DNA of 64,000 nucleotides from Suillus spraguei (taxonomy: Eukaryota > Basidiomycota > Agaricomycetes > Boletales > Suillaceae), in assembly GCA_016800925.1 (NCBI GenBank), contig JABCPU010000025.1, positions 62,001 to 126,000 of the forward strand, in the 5' to 3' direction. The notes beneath the pieces were generated by a model. It worked only from the letters and a program-made list of their open reading frames with translations, made no database searches and was not told the DNA's origin. The number at the start of each line of letters is the position of its first letter. Position 1 is the stretch's first letter. Positions 43,218 through 53,686 of the stretch are shown here, one piece after another. Made by a program: the position numbers and the translations under genes.

Positions 43218-45160
43218 AATGCTATGGAAGAATGCGCTCCTGGACGCCCAAAAGGTGTGATGACTTCCGCGTTTTCGTAACCCATGTTGATTTCCGCGAT
43301 GCATAGGTCATCGAACTCAATTCTTCGTCTCACATCGGATACCAGTTGATGCATGCAGCACTGCGTGGCTTGCAATGTTACGACGAAGCTATCGACGCCT
43401 TCACAATCATGTTGTCCAAGTTGGACCATGCTCCCGAAGCACATGTACGAGGTAAGCCATAGAGCACTCCTCCATCGTCTCGAAATGCTCATCTCGTTCT
43501 GCAGGTTTGCGTCAGCAGTATATCTATCCATCCCAAGTAGAAAACGCCATCCAAAGAGCCGTTTGGAAGGAACTCGAATATTCCCCGCTACGTCTTCTTA
43601 ATACTTCCACGGGTCTTTTGTGCGATCGAGCAGCACAGATGAGCACTTTCAAAACAAGTGCAGAGTACAAGGAGCTTTTGTCATCCACAACAAAGCATTC
43701 AGACCTCCAAACGGGGCTCATCACAGACGTAGTGGCGAGGTACTTCCGCTGCGTCCTGCTATCCCACAGGTGGGAAGAAACAGAGGCGGTGCTACCCGAC
43801 ATTCAAGACAAAGTCGTATACGAGTTGAACGGGCTCGGTGGCATCGCGAAACTGCAGTCGTTTTGCAAAGTCGCTCGTGATGCTGGGTACAGATGGGCAT
43901 GGATGGACACATGCTGCATCGACAAGAGGAGCAACACCGAGGTTCAGGAATCAGTCAACTCCATGTTTGTCTGGTACCGCCACTCAGCACTTACCATTGT
44001 CTACCTATCCGATGTCCCTCCTTCATCCCAGCCTGGTGCACTGGCGAGGAGTGTTTTGGAACGAGCGAGGATGGACATTTCAAGAATTCGTCGCTCCGAA
44101 AGTCGTAATCTTTTATCAAAGAGATTGGTCGTTATATCTCGGCGATCGCTCTCCTAACCACAAAGAGTCGCCTGCCATCATGAGGGAGTTGGAGAATGCG
44201 ACAGGCATAGACGCACGGGCCCTGGTGACCTTCTGTCCAGGTATGAGTGGCGCGCGGGAGAAACTGCAGTGGGCATCGAAGCGTGTCACCACTTTGCAGG
44301 AAGATGTCGCGTACTCATTATTTGGCATCTTTGGCATCACGCTACCTGTCATTTATGGTGAGAGGAAGCAGAACGCGCTTGGCCGGCTCCTGCAGGAGAT
44401 CGTGGCTCGGTCGGGCGACATCACTGTTCTCGACTGGATCGGACAACCTTCCGAGTTCAATAGCTGTCTTCCAGCTCATATCACCTCTTACACCATCCCT
44501 CCGCGTACCCTTGCATATTTGTCTGAAGATGATATTCACACACAAGTCTCTTCGCTGCGCCAAACCATGCATACAAATCGAGCATCAGAATTTTATGAGC
44601 AGCTTGAACAGCTGAGTGCTCCTCGGTTCGCAAACTGCAGACTTCATCTGCCTTGCATTTCATTCCGTGTCATGGAAGTTGGCCGGAGCCGTGGTCTAGC
44701 CCAGGACACGTATTATATGAAGGCAGAGGGACTTAATGATTTGCTGATCACCACCAAAGAACCCCTGCCTCTGTTCTCGTGTGCAAGGCCCAGTCGGCGG
44801 ACGTTGTTACTTGTCCGCCCATGGGATCGGTATCTCCTTGAGGCACCTGACTTGGCAGAGCAGCCTGACTTCATGGATGATACGGAGAGCACAGGAAATT
44901 GGAGGGAGTCCGAGTCCGCAGTTGACGACTCCCAACTGTATAACTTTAAGACATTTCCCGGCGGTTCGCCCGTTGACGAGGAGCCCGACTCTCGAGCGTT
45001 ACGGTTGATGGTTCGCCTTGGACAGCCTTTCGACGCATTTTTATTAGCACAGAAGCATATAGGAGAATACAGGAGGATAGCGTCCGACCATAACATTGTT
45101 GCAGTCAAAGACATTACTTCCGTTGATAACATGGACATTCGTACCGTAGAGATACTCTAG
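43218..45160 (+). pseudogene. TPR-HET domain protein, copy 2, frameshifted
   Basis: The exon plan is the same as copy 1: MLWKNALLDAQK; VIELNSSSHIGYQLMHAAL with YDEAIDAFTIM; then GLRQQYIYPSQV into the HET core (VLLSHRWEE, WAWMDTCCIDKRS, ALTIVYLSDV). Near 44052 there is one extra T (AGTGTTTTGG versus AGTATTTGG in copy 1). It shifts the frame in the middle of the HET domain, just before ERGWTFQEFVAPK. From there the second frame is open without fault for about 360 codons to 45160, including FFGI-type IYGERKQNALGRLL and the C-terminal LGQPFDAFLL and VEIL. A single-base lesion in a T run could be a real mutation or an assembly error. If the latter, this would be the only complete HET gene in the window. 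Confidence 0.85.
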
Positions 45161-46024
45161 CTGTATTTTAAGGTCAGGGTATTGGTCTCGCACCAAATTG
45201 CTGTATTGTTTGTCGCTGGTCAGCGCTCTGTTGCACTCGTCGTCACTGAATTCCCTGCGAGCGCAACCTGAGTCTGAAAATTGACAAATACGATAAAGAT
45301 GAGTGGTGCATAAATAACTCTGACGACCTCGAGGACGCATCTGCTCGTTGCTTGGCCTGTTAGGAGGAACGCGACAGCAAGGGAGCAATACTGTGCATTG
45401 GTTCAGGCCAGCCTGTAGGCCATGTTGTAGCAACCATCTGCCAACTAAGACCAGTTAAGATAGACCTTCGAGGAAAGTGAAACCAGAGTCTATGAGTAAA
45501 TCTTCCAAAATCAAGGTGCACAGAAAGGGGAAAAAAAACTGTTATCAGCAGGTTTCGAACCTGTGTTTGGTACGCCATGACTAACCAGTTTGGCACGTGC
45601 AGATTCGAAACCTGCACACGAAATAATTAATGCACCTCTCATCACCACTCATCACTGCGAGCGTTAAAGTGTACTTCAGACGAACTGTTACACGATGGAG
45701 AAGTCTTTGGAGGTTCATCTTAGATATACCTTGGGCTTTGGGTCAGACACGCCAGGAATAAGCAAGTTGGGGGCTGGTGCCGGCGCAGTTACAAATTGTG
45801 CGTGTACCGGTGTCTTTGTGGTTTCAATGATATATGATTGTTTCACCTGCTTTGAGACCTTTGATCGACTCGAGTGAAGAAGCTGTTACTACTACGTACA
45901 AAGCCTCTTCCTAGCACGTGGTGCTTGACATGACCTGTCAGTCGAGTGGAACATCGTATCAACCTGATAACAACTCCGAATCGCACCTTATGAAGATTTG
46001 AACGTCCAGACGACATGTACTCGA
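45161..46024. other. junction DNA left of the F-box gene
   Basis: At about 45181 the homology with the HET downstream region of unit 1 ends. A patch GTTTGTCGCTGGTCAGCGCT then matches the sequence that in unit 1 lies after gene X (about 39307), so this is a rearrangement joint. No gene is seen apart from the tRNA-like element below. Confidence 0.5.
45535..45625 (-). other. tRNA-like inverted pair with T run (possible Pol III relic)
   Basis: The plus strand shows GCAGGTTTCGAACCTGTG and, about 50 bp later, GTGCAGATTCGAAACCTGC. GGTTCGAAACC is a good B-box/T-arm sequence and here it occurs once on each strand as inverted copies. Read on the minus strand, a TGGTTAGTCATGG A-box-like stretch precedes one B box, and a T8 run (an RNA polymerase III stop) follows. 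There is too little room for an anticodon arm and no acceptor pairing, so it is not a working tRNA. A SINE or tRNA remnant is possible. Confidence 0.25.
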
Positions 46025-47808
46025 ATGCATCGCGCCCTCGCAATCACCGAGTTGCTCAGCCATATTTTCCGCGAGGTGTGCAATGATGACGAGGGACTCA
46101 ACCTCTGTTGGGGCATCAAGGACATGGCTAGGGTTTCTCAGGTTTGCAAGACTTTCCGAGATCCTGCATTAGATTTCCTTTGGAGAAATCTCGACAGCTT
46201 GCTCCCGCTTCTTCGGCTGCTTCCTCTAGAAATTCACGAAGAGCATAGTGATAAGCTTTCAAAGGTTGTTTCGTCGGCCCGTTACCAGCCGCCTTCAGTT
46301 AACTGATTTTTCTGCAGGTTCTTGGGGATCTGAAGTCGACCCAGCGCCAGCGTTATATTTCAATATCCAGCCGCGTGCGCACTCTATCCTTTTCGGAACC
46401 ACGGGAACCTATCCCTCGCAATTTAATAAATGATATTGCCGAGTACAATATCCTCTTAACTCCTCGCGTAGATGTCCTCCGCTTTCGTGTATCATCGGAG
46501 GCTGGCCTTCGTCTTCTCCCAGCCCTCATCACACCTGAATTGACCGACATCTCGCTCTCTTTTGATGAAAATCTATATGTTTACGATCGCCCGCTGGACC
46601 TTGACGATCTTATTAAGTCGGTGTACACGACTATTTTTCGGTGTGCGCCCAAGCTTGTACACTTCTCTGCAGTTGATGCACACGAAGCACTGCTGTTGTT
46701 ATCATTTACCAAGGTCCTAGGTCAAGATAAGCTGGATATGGCATGCCTTCAAAGCCTGACACATGTATCATTCTACATGACTGCCGCTTCCTTACCACAA
46801 GTCCTCGTTCTAACGTCACAGCTTCACAAGTTGGAGGACCTGACCATTCAGGCTTGCGATAAACCTTTCGAAGAGATTCCCCGCCTCTCCTCCTTCGCGC
46901 CAGAGGCATTCAGCTCGCTGAAGCACGTCACGTTTGATGGCTCTCCCGATATCATCAGTCGCATATTCTTTGCATTCCCAGCCAATCGCGCTATCCAATC
47001 CGTGACTCTACGGATGCACGGTCTTTATACAAATGCCGATATTGCACTCGTACTTTCAGGGGTCGTTGCCGCCGTGTCTAAGGAGTCATTACAGAAGATC
47101 ATAATAACTTCCGTACTCTCAAACAACGACCTTTCACACTGGGATGCTGATTCGGGAATCGACACTCGCCAATTCATACTAGACATACATGCCATTGAGC
47201 CGGCCTTACAGTTCCAGAATCTTGACATCTTTTCGGCTTGTCTCGGTGTCCCACTCTATCTCACAGACGAAGACCATCTACGCATCGCGCAGACATGGCG
47301 CTCTGTGCAGCTACTATACCTCTCGTCTATCGTCCAGCGTGTTATCCGGACCCACAAACCTCCAGCCAGCATTGCGTCCCTGGTGCACTATGCGCGATAT
47401 TGTCACCGCTTAAAAGCGCTTGGGCTGTGCCTCGATGCATCTACAAAAGCCAGCGTCGATGCATGCGTGCAGGCTGTGGACGCCTGCAGAGAGAGCATTC
47501 CAGAAACAAATTTCAGCCTCCCATCTCCCTCGATCCAGATGGTCGAGTTTGGTCCTTCGTGGCTGGAGTGTAACTTTGACCCTGTACAAATCAATTCTCT
47601 AGCCAAGGTGTTCACGAGGATTTTTTCCAACCTGGCTGCGTGCTGCGCGTGCCGGACGGAGGAGCTTGGAGTACTGCAGGCTGCGTGGACTTGGGTAAAG
47701 GTGCAGACGTTGTACGAATATATTCTCTTTGTGGATCAGAGCTGCAATGCCAATGCCCCACTGAGCACATGGAAGTCGAAGCTGTTTTCTAAGGTGTGTC
47801 GTGTGTGA
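46025..47808 (+). CDS. F-box protein
   Basis: This is probably a substrate-recognition subunit of an SCF ubiquitin ligase. It starts MHRALAITELLSHIFREVCN; the first 60 residues are an F-box (ELLSHIF ... VCKTFRDPALDFLWRNLDSL) of the style widespread in Agaricomycetes. A 53 bp intron (46265-46317, GT...TGCAG) joins in frame to VLGDLKSTQRQRYISISS, and exon 2 runs about 500 codons to FSKVCRV. The long C-terminal part has a repeating hydrophobic pattern with DISLSFD, KLEDLTIQACD and SVTLRMHG, which look like irregular leucine-rich repeats. No lesion is visible. A following 91-codon frame (47796-48071) may be a last alternative exon but has no clear splice link. It lies in DNA inserted between HET copies and is not part of the duplicated cassette. 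Confidence 0.8.
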
Positions 47809-48071
47809 CTTTCTCGCTGCCAGATATTGAATTGTACCTCCAGTGGAGCTTGGAGTACGGAAGAGATTATGAAAGGGTAGCCCTGGCGGCGCCTGGTTCA
47901 TCCTTGGAAGCTGACTTTGATGAGTGCATGTTCTTTCCATTTACGGGCTCACTTCTGCACACTGACCTTTGGTGTTACAGTGATCAGAATGCGGAAGTGT
48001 TCAATCAGATCATGTATAAGACCGCAAGAGACGAACTTGCGAAGATATCCAAAGAACACGAGATCATGTGA

Positions 48072-49570
48072 ATAGAGTGTAGGGTGTCATCATCTACCCG
48101 TGACAACCAGAGTGGGGTTATTTTAGGAAGACATGAGGATCCATGCCTGGTGACCACTGTATTAGTTATTTCCGGGCCATAGAACAGGATCCCCCTAATG
48201 ATTGTGAGCAGAAGTGAAACAGGACCGAGTTATCAGGCTCTAGCCCCATCAGTTTAGTTTTCCGCGTAGCAAATCTTCTCGAGCTTCAACCAGCCTCTCA
48301 GCCTTGATCCGGACATCGAAACTTTCTGCTAGGCTCGTACAAAAGTTTTGTCGAAGTTGGCATGACCTTCTCCGTCAGCACTGTCATCTCGCGCCAAATC
48401 ATTGTACAGATTCATTCATGACCGCCCCCTTCATTCAAAGACCCATATTAAATTTGCTTTTGTACTTGGCTTCGTATGACAATAAGTACACACCGCAATC
48501 AATCAAGCAAGAGCGAATATCTTACTGGATTTTTCCTAAATGACACATTACTGACCAATGGTTCTGATGGTGATGTAACTAAGCTGCGGAGTAAGAAATG
48601 GGTACTCTCCAGAGCGGGAGTTTTTGTTTATTGTGGTAAAAGTATTGTATGGTGCTCATCGGACTCGTCTTCCCGTTCTATCCGTTCCTATCAGACAGGC
48701 ATCACTCTCCTCGGCACAGCCGATAACAAAGTTTCCTGTTGCAAACTGCAGAGAAAGATGAGTGATGAAAAGGTGACGAGTAAGAAAAATGGGCTACGGA
48801 GATACGATTTAAGCCAATATTAATGCTAACGGAGTTGCTTGTACAGATGAGATAATCGACTTGGAGTGTAGGGCTGGCAAAGGTGGGCGAGGAACATGTA
48901 GGATAGAAGATATCGAGGGGTCGTTAGCATTGACTCTACCACAAGCGGCAACAGGGCTCGACAACGGGCAACAGAGACTGTGAGCAAGAGTGAAACCTGC
49001 AGGAGACATACAAATGAACAACTCTAAGGAACCATGAGAGCAAATTTTTTGAACGACAAATTTCAAGGAGTGTCACCATGGCCGCAAAAGAGGCATTGCA
49101 GTGAATGAACAATATAGACTAAGCAGAAGTTGGGTGGCTGTATCTAGCGTGTGTCCTTGAAACTGATTTCTGGCACATAAATACAATGGATAAAAGTGAG
49201 ACGCTATAGCGAGACACGAACCCAAGTACCACTCCATAATGAACTATCCTGCATGCGTCGCGCCTTCAAGAGAGTCAATCAAGTCACAGAACCGTAATCA
49301 ACTTCCACGAAGACAGGACGGGGACCAGTTGTCCAATATCCCTCATATTAAGTCATCTAGACACCTTGCCGTATTTATATGGACTCAGGATGCAATGTAC
49401 ATACCCACAACTTGAAGCTTGAAGGCGTACACAAGACCAAATAACCCCAAACCCTTGCGCTCGTTCGCTGGACCATCATCATGATGGCGGTTACTAAATT
49501 AAACAACATAACAGGCTTGTCATGATATATGATAAATACAGAGTAGAATGTCTTTCCAGAAAGACTCAGA
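48072..49570. other. intergenic, no supported gene
   Basis: Only short frames occur (48304-48823 plus, 48809-49066 minus), without motifs. There are no repeats longer than a few dozen bases and no sign of mobile-element ends. Confidence 0.45.
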
Positions 49571-49616
49571 CTACATTTCCTCCTCCTCCTCCTCCTCCTC
49601 CTCCTCCTCCTCCTCC

Positions 49617-49648
<32 letters not shown>

Positions 49649-50085
49649 GAGGGCCAACCTCCCAGTAAGATTAGCAGCATCAACCGCATTCTGCCTGTCC
49701 CCTAGGTACCAGTTCAGCATTGTGAGAGCAAGTAAAATAGGTACAATGTTCATTACAGTGGCCATGATTACCATGATCTTCATTGTGTCGTCGTACGCTA
49801 AAACATAATCGATGAGCACATCTATTGATATATATACACATGATGACACAGCTATTTCGAACGCACCGTTGATGACGCCCTCGCGCACGGGATCGCCAGG
49901 CGGATATGACGCTGCTAATGTTATACTTCCGTACAGCTCTGCACGTTGCTCATCACTCAACCACGGCAGATACTTCTTTAGGTTGACTGGCATCGTGTTA
50001 GACCAAATCGCACCGGCTGTAGTCCTATTTGATCACTAGATATCCATGAGACTGAACATACCCCATGCGTTCCTGACTGCGCCCA
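49571..50085 (-). pseudogene. siderophore-iron transporter (MFS) C-terminal fragment
   Basis: On the minus strand AIWSNTMPVNLKKYLPWLSD, then YGSITLAASYPPGDPVREGV are joined by an intron (GTGCGT...TTTTAG) to AYDDTMKIMVIMATVMNIVP and NWYLGDRQNAVDAANLTG. This is the last loop and transmembrane segment of fungal siderophore-iron transporters (MirB/SIT type). Everything upstream, about 500 residues, is missing; the fragment meets HET copy 3 at about 50089. The tail after LTGRLALEDE has become a run of about two dozen Glu residues encoded by a TCC repeat, ending EEM and a stop. Confidence 0.75.
49578..49643. repeat. (TCC)22 microsatellite
   Basis: About 22 uninterrupted TCC triplets on the plus strand, GGA/GAG when read on the minus strand. 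It encodes the poly-Glu tail of the transporter fragment. It is likely length-variable between strains. Confidence 0.95.
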
Positions 50086-50089
50086 ACAT

Positions 50090-50875
50090 GCGCTTGGGCA
50101 ACTCTTACAGGAAATCGTTACTCAATCAGGCGACATCAGTGTTCTCGACTGGATCGGACAACCTTCCGAGTTCAACAGCTGTCTTCTAGCTCATATCACC
50201 TCTTACACCACCCCTTCACGCACCCTTCCACCTTTGTCTGAAGATGATATTCACACACAAGTCTCTTCATTGCGTGAATCCGTGTCTACAGCTCTAGCAT
50301 TGAAAATGTATGACCAGCTTGAACAGCTGATGGCTCCTCGATTCGCAAATTGCAGACTTCATCTGCCTTGCATTTCATTCCGTATCACGGAAGTCAGACG
50401 GAAGAGCGGTCCAACCAAGGAGTATAGAATCAAGGCAGACGGCCTTCACGATCTCTTCATCACCACTGCAGAGACCATAGTTCAGTATTCGCGGGCAAAG
50501 TCCATTCAGCAGGCATTCTTACTCGTCCGTCCATGGGATCGGTATCTCCTCAGAGTGCCTGACTTTGTGGAGCAGCCTGACTTCACAGATGATACGGAGA
50601 GCACAGGAGATTGGAGTGAGGCCGGGTCCCCGGTTGACGACTCACAATCGTATGATTTGAGCGGGTTTCCTGGCAGCTCGCCTGTTGAAGAGGAACCCGT
50701 CTTTCGAGCGTTGCGGTTCATGGTTCGCCTCGGACAGCCTTTCGACGCATTTTTACTAGCGCAGCAGCGTGTCAGAGAATATAAGAGGATCGCGTCGGAC
50801 TATAACATTGTTGCACAGGTCAAAGACATTACTTCTGTTGATGACATGGACATTCGTACCATAGAAATACTCTAG
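50090..50875 (+). pseudogene. TPR-HET protein, copy 3, 5'-truncated
   Basis: Only the region after the HET core is left: ALGQLLQEIVTQSGDISVLD, NCRLHLPCISFRITEVRRK, LLVRPWDRYLL, LGQPFDAFLLAQQRV, ending IRTIEIL. The open frame is continuous from the breakpoint to the stop codon, with no further lesion. The left end joins the siderophore-transporter fragment at about 50089. The HET core and TPR-like exon are missing, so no HET activity is expected. It is followed by gene X copy 2, in the same order as HET copy 1 and gene X copy 1. Confidence 0.85.
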
Positions 50876-51453
50876 CTGTATTTAAAGGTCAGGGTATCTT
50901 GTTTGTGCTTGTATTGTTACCATATAGATGCATGCATAGACACCACATGCCCTTCAAAGCAGACATTGGAGACATCCATTGGGCACTACATTCTGCATGA
51001 GCTAGTGTCATCTCGCAACAAATTGCTGTACTGTTTGTCACTAGTCAGCCCCAGTAAGAACTGGTTGTGCTCGAAACATCTGGGGTGTGCCAGAATATGA
51101 CGATTATCGTAGTGGCTGAAAAAAAAAGCATTGATTAGCACATTATTTTCAGTATGAAATGGTGGAAATAGCATATTCACAATAAGATGGGGCAAAGCCT
51201 CTGATGCGTGCCTTATATGTTTTTCTCTGCACGAGCATATGAAAATTACACTGGCTCAAAGTGTTGAAACTCGCTTAATTTGTCACACATGCAAAACACG
51301 TACAGAGTGCACGTGACCGAATAATGACCACAGTCGATCATTGACATTCTTCGATCAATTGCGTACTGCTGAACCTAGCATTAACTTTTAAGTACTACGT
51401 GCTAGTACAACTAACCACCAAGTGCTTCCAAAGTCTACACCGCTTGACTTATA
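50876..51453. other. spacer between HET copy 3 and gene X copy 2
   Basis: Colinear counterpart of 35131-35698, with several short indels. No frame is conserved between the two copies. It probably includes the gene X promoter. Confidence 0.5.
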
Positions 51454-53325
51454 ATGACTTTCGGTGGGGTTGTCCACTACGTGACCCAACCTACAGGCTG
51501 GCCTGAACCAGTGCGCGGTATTACTTCCTTGCTGTCTCCGTTCCACTGTCCTGACAGCTCAAGTAACGTCTCGGAGCATCTTTCCAGTGCATTGTCCTCG
51601 AATTTTTCAAAGCCACTCGTTTCCCATGGAGCATTTGCATCAGATTCATACACTGCAAAGGATTTTCAGGTCTTGATTCAGTCAACAGCCGCAGGACTAA
51701 GCGCACTTGCTGAGCTTCCTCATTACGGTGGCGAGAGATCTACTGTTCCCCTTTGGTCTCAGCTCCTCCATTCACTGTCAAATACATTGTCCCCAGATGT
51801 TATGATTCTGTAAGTGACATGCTCGTCAAGCATTGAACCAAGAACCAAATATCATTACAGCGAAGATGCATCGTTCATCATGCCACGAGCTCAGAACGTG
51901 GCGAGTCAGCCGCTAAATCTCATCGACGGACGTGCCACTCTTCTTGCTGCACATGCCATCTTTTCTGCACCTAGGACCCATTCTAACACGTCCAGGACCA
52001 GCTCGCGAAACGAGGAGGACGAGGATGAATCGATGCATTCTGCAGATTCTGACTCGAGCGATGGTTTCATTGAGTCACTCGACTTGCCCTTGCAAGCGCA
52101 CATGCTTTCGGGTCGAGGCAGACGTCTTTCTGCTGTGGTTCCAGTTTTACTAGTCGCCGACTCCCATAATATTGTTCCTCTAATGTGCAGCACTCTTTAT
52201 CAGAGACGTGTGTGGGGGATCTGTCAGCCTGTTGTCGGCCTGTGCTGTTCCAGCACAGGTACGATTGCCATGGCCATTTTCGGGTGGCTCGACCCCGATC
52301 AGTCAGAGGAAGGCCACATGGCAAGTTCAAAATCACTGCATATTTTTCCATGTTGACATTCCTGTAGCCTGTAGCGCATCTCGCTTTAGCGGCAGATATC
52401 GGCTTAGATTCCTCGATGGGGGTGTTTGATTTCACCGACACTTGTTCTGCTATCAACCTTGCCCAATTCATTTTGGGGTTGCGGACTCATTTCGAAGATA
52501 TCAAGGGTTCGATGTCGATAGAAGCAGTCGATTCCCTGACTCCATTGCACTGGAGATCCGATTTACCCGACTTTGAAACTCAGTCTGGAGGACTATTGGA
52601 CGAACAGGTGGCGTCTTGGACCCACCAGGTACACGTGGAGACGAGTTCTAGGTACAACTTTTTATTTTTACTTGTAAGTCAGAATGTTAATGCCCATTTA
52701 GCGAGGCATCATCCTCATCTAGTCCTCGTACTCCTCCCCTGCTCTCAGATACTGCGCTTGTATCATACGAAACAATGAGTTCTCCCTTGCTTGCGACGAT
52801 CGTCGAGGATGAACAAGTCCATGGCGCAAACATCCGGTCAGTAATTTAAGCTGTGTCACGCTTATCAACACAAAACTAACTCGAAGCTTTAGGGCCCCCC
52901 AAGAGGCCCGCGCGATAAACATGAAAGGACGGTAAGTTTGCATCAGTTACTCTATTCATGATCTTATTTTACCTGCTGAGGAAGAGGGCCGCAACCATCG
53001 TCCTCGAAGAAATCATCAAAAAGGACCAGTCCAACGCCACGATCGTTAGAGGTCAGGACATCGACCTCATCGCGTGCACCCAGCCCATACCCAAATTCGC
53101 AGTATGGAACCTGTTTCTTGGCTGACCACCATTCAATGATCGTTTCTCGCATCCAGGATACCGGCCTTGATGACAGTATGACATTATCCAACTGGCTGTT
53201 TGAACGCAATGCGTTCACCGTCGGTCGGATCCCAGTACGGTCTGAAGAACTAGCGAAGAAGACCGGAATTAATACAATGGTAGAGTTGTATGATAAAATG
53301 ACGGAATTTAGCTGGTCGGATGATA

Positions 53326-53537
53326 CAGTGGCTCAAAAAACTGTCCGCATGTTTTGACATTTTTCACTATCTATGATATTGTGTGAGAATGAACAAATTC
53401 CTCAAGGACATACTTATACCACATTGTAGTATGGCTTCAGGGCTTTTATTTGAGCCCTACACCGTGGGAATCGGCGGAGATATGGTGGAGATATAAGGCT
53501 TATAAAATGATGACTCATGTGGACAGTTTTTTTGAGT
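53326..53537 (+). repeat. left inverted arm of the Tc1 element
   Basis: The outer end reads CTCAAAAAACTGTCCGCATG (53332-53351). The inner end carries the same word inverted, CATGTGGACAGTTTTTTTGA (about 53516-53535). The arm therefore has a transposase-site-like motif at both edges, in opposite orientation. Confidence 0.9.
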
Positions 53538-53686
53538 GTATATTAAAACTATATAAATCATTATTTATGACACCATAAAAATCATGCCACTATTATATAA
53601 ATTATAAAGTGGTGTCATTATGTTATTTTATGACTATATCTAACTATATAAACCAGAATATCTCATGTATCATAGTCATAATCACC

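Noticed and set aside
47796..48071. 91-codon frame overlapping the end of the F-box gene
   Set aside because: It has no clear splice connection or motif. It might be an alternative last exon, but I cannot support it as a separate gene.
49375..49689. Minus-strand frame with a long poly-Arg run
   Set aside because: It is an out-of-frame reading of the TCC microsatellite; the transporter frame with poly-Glu has clear homology.
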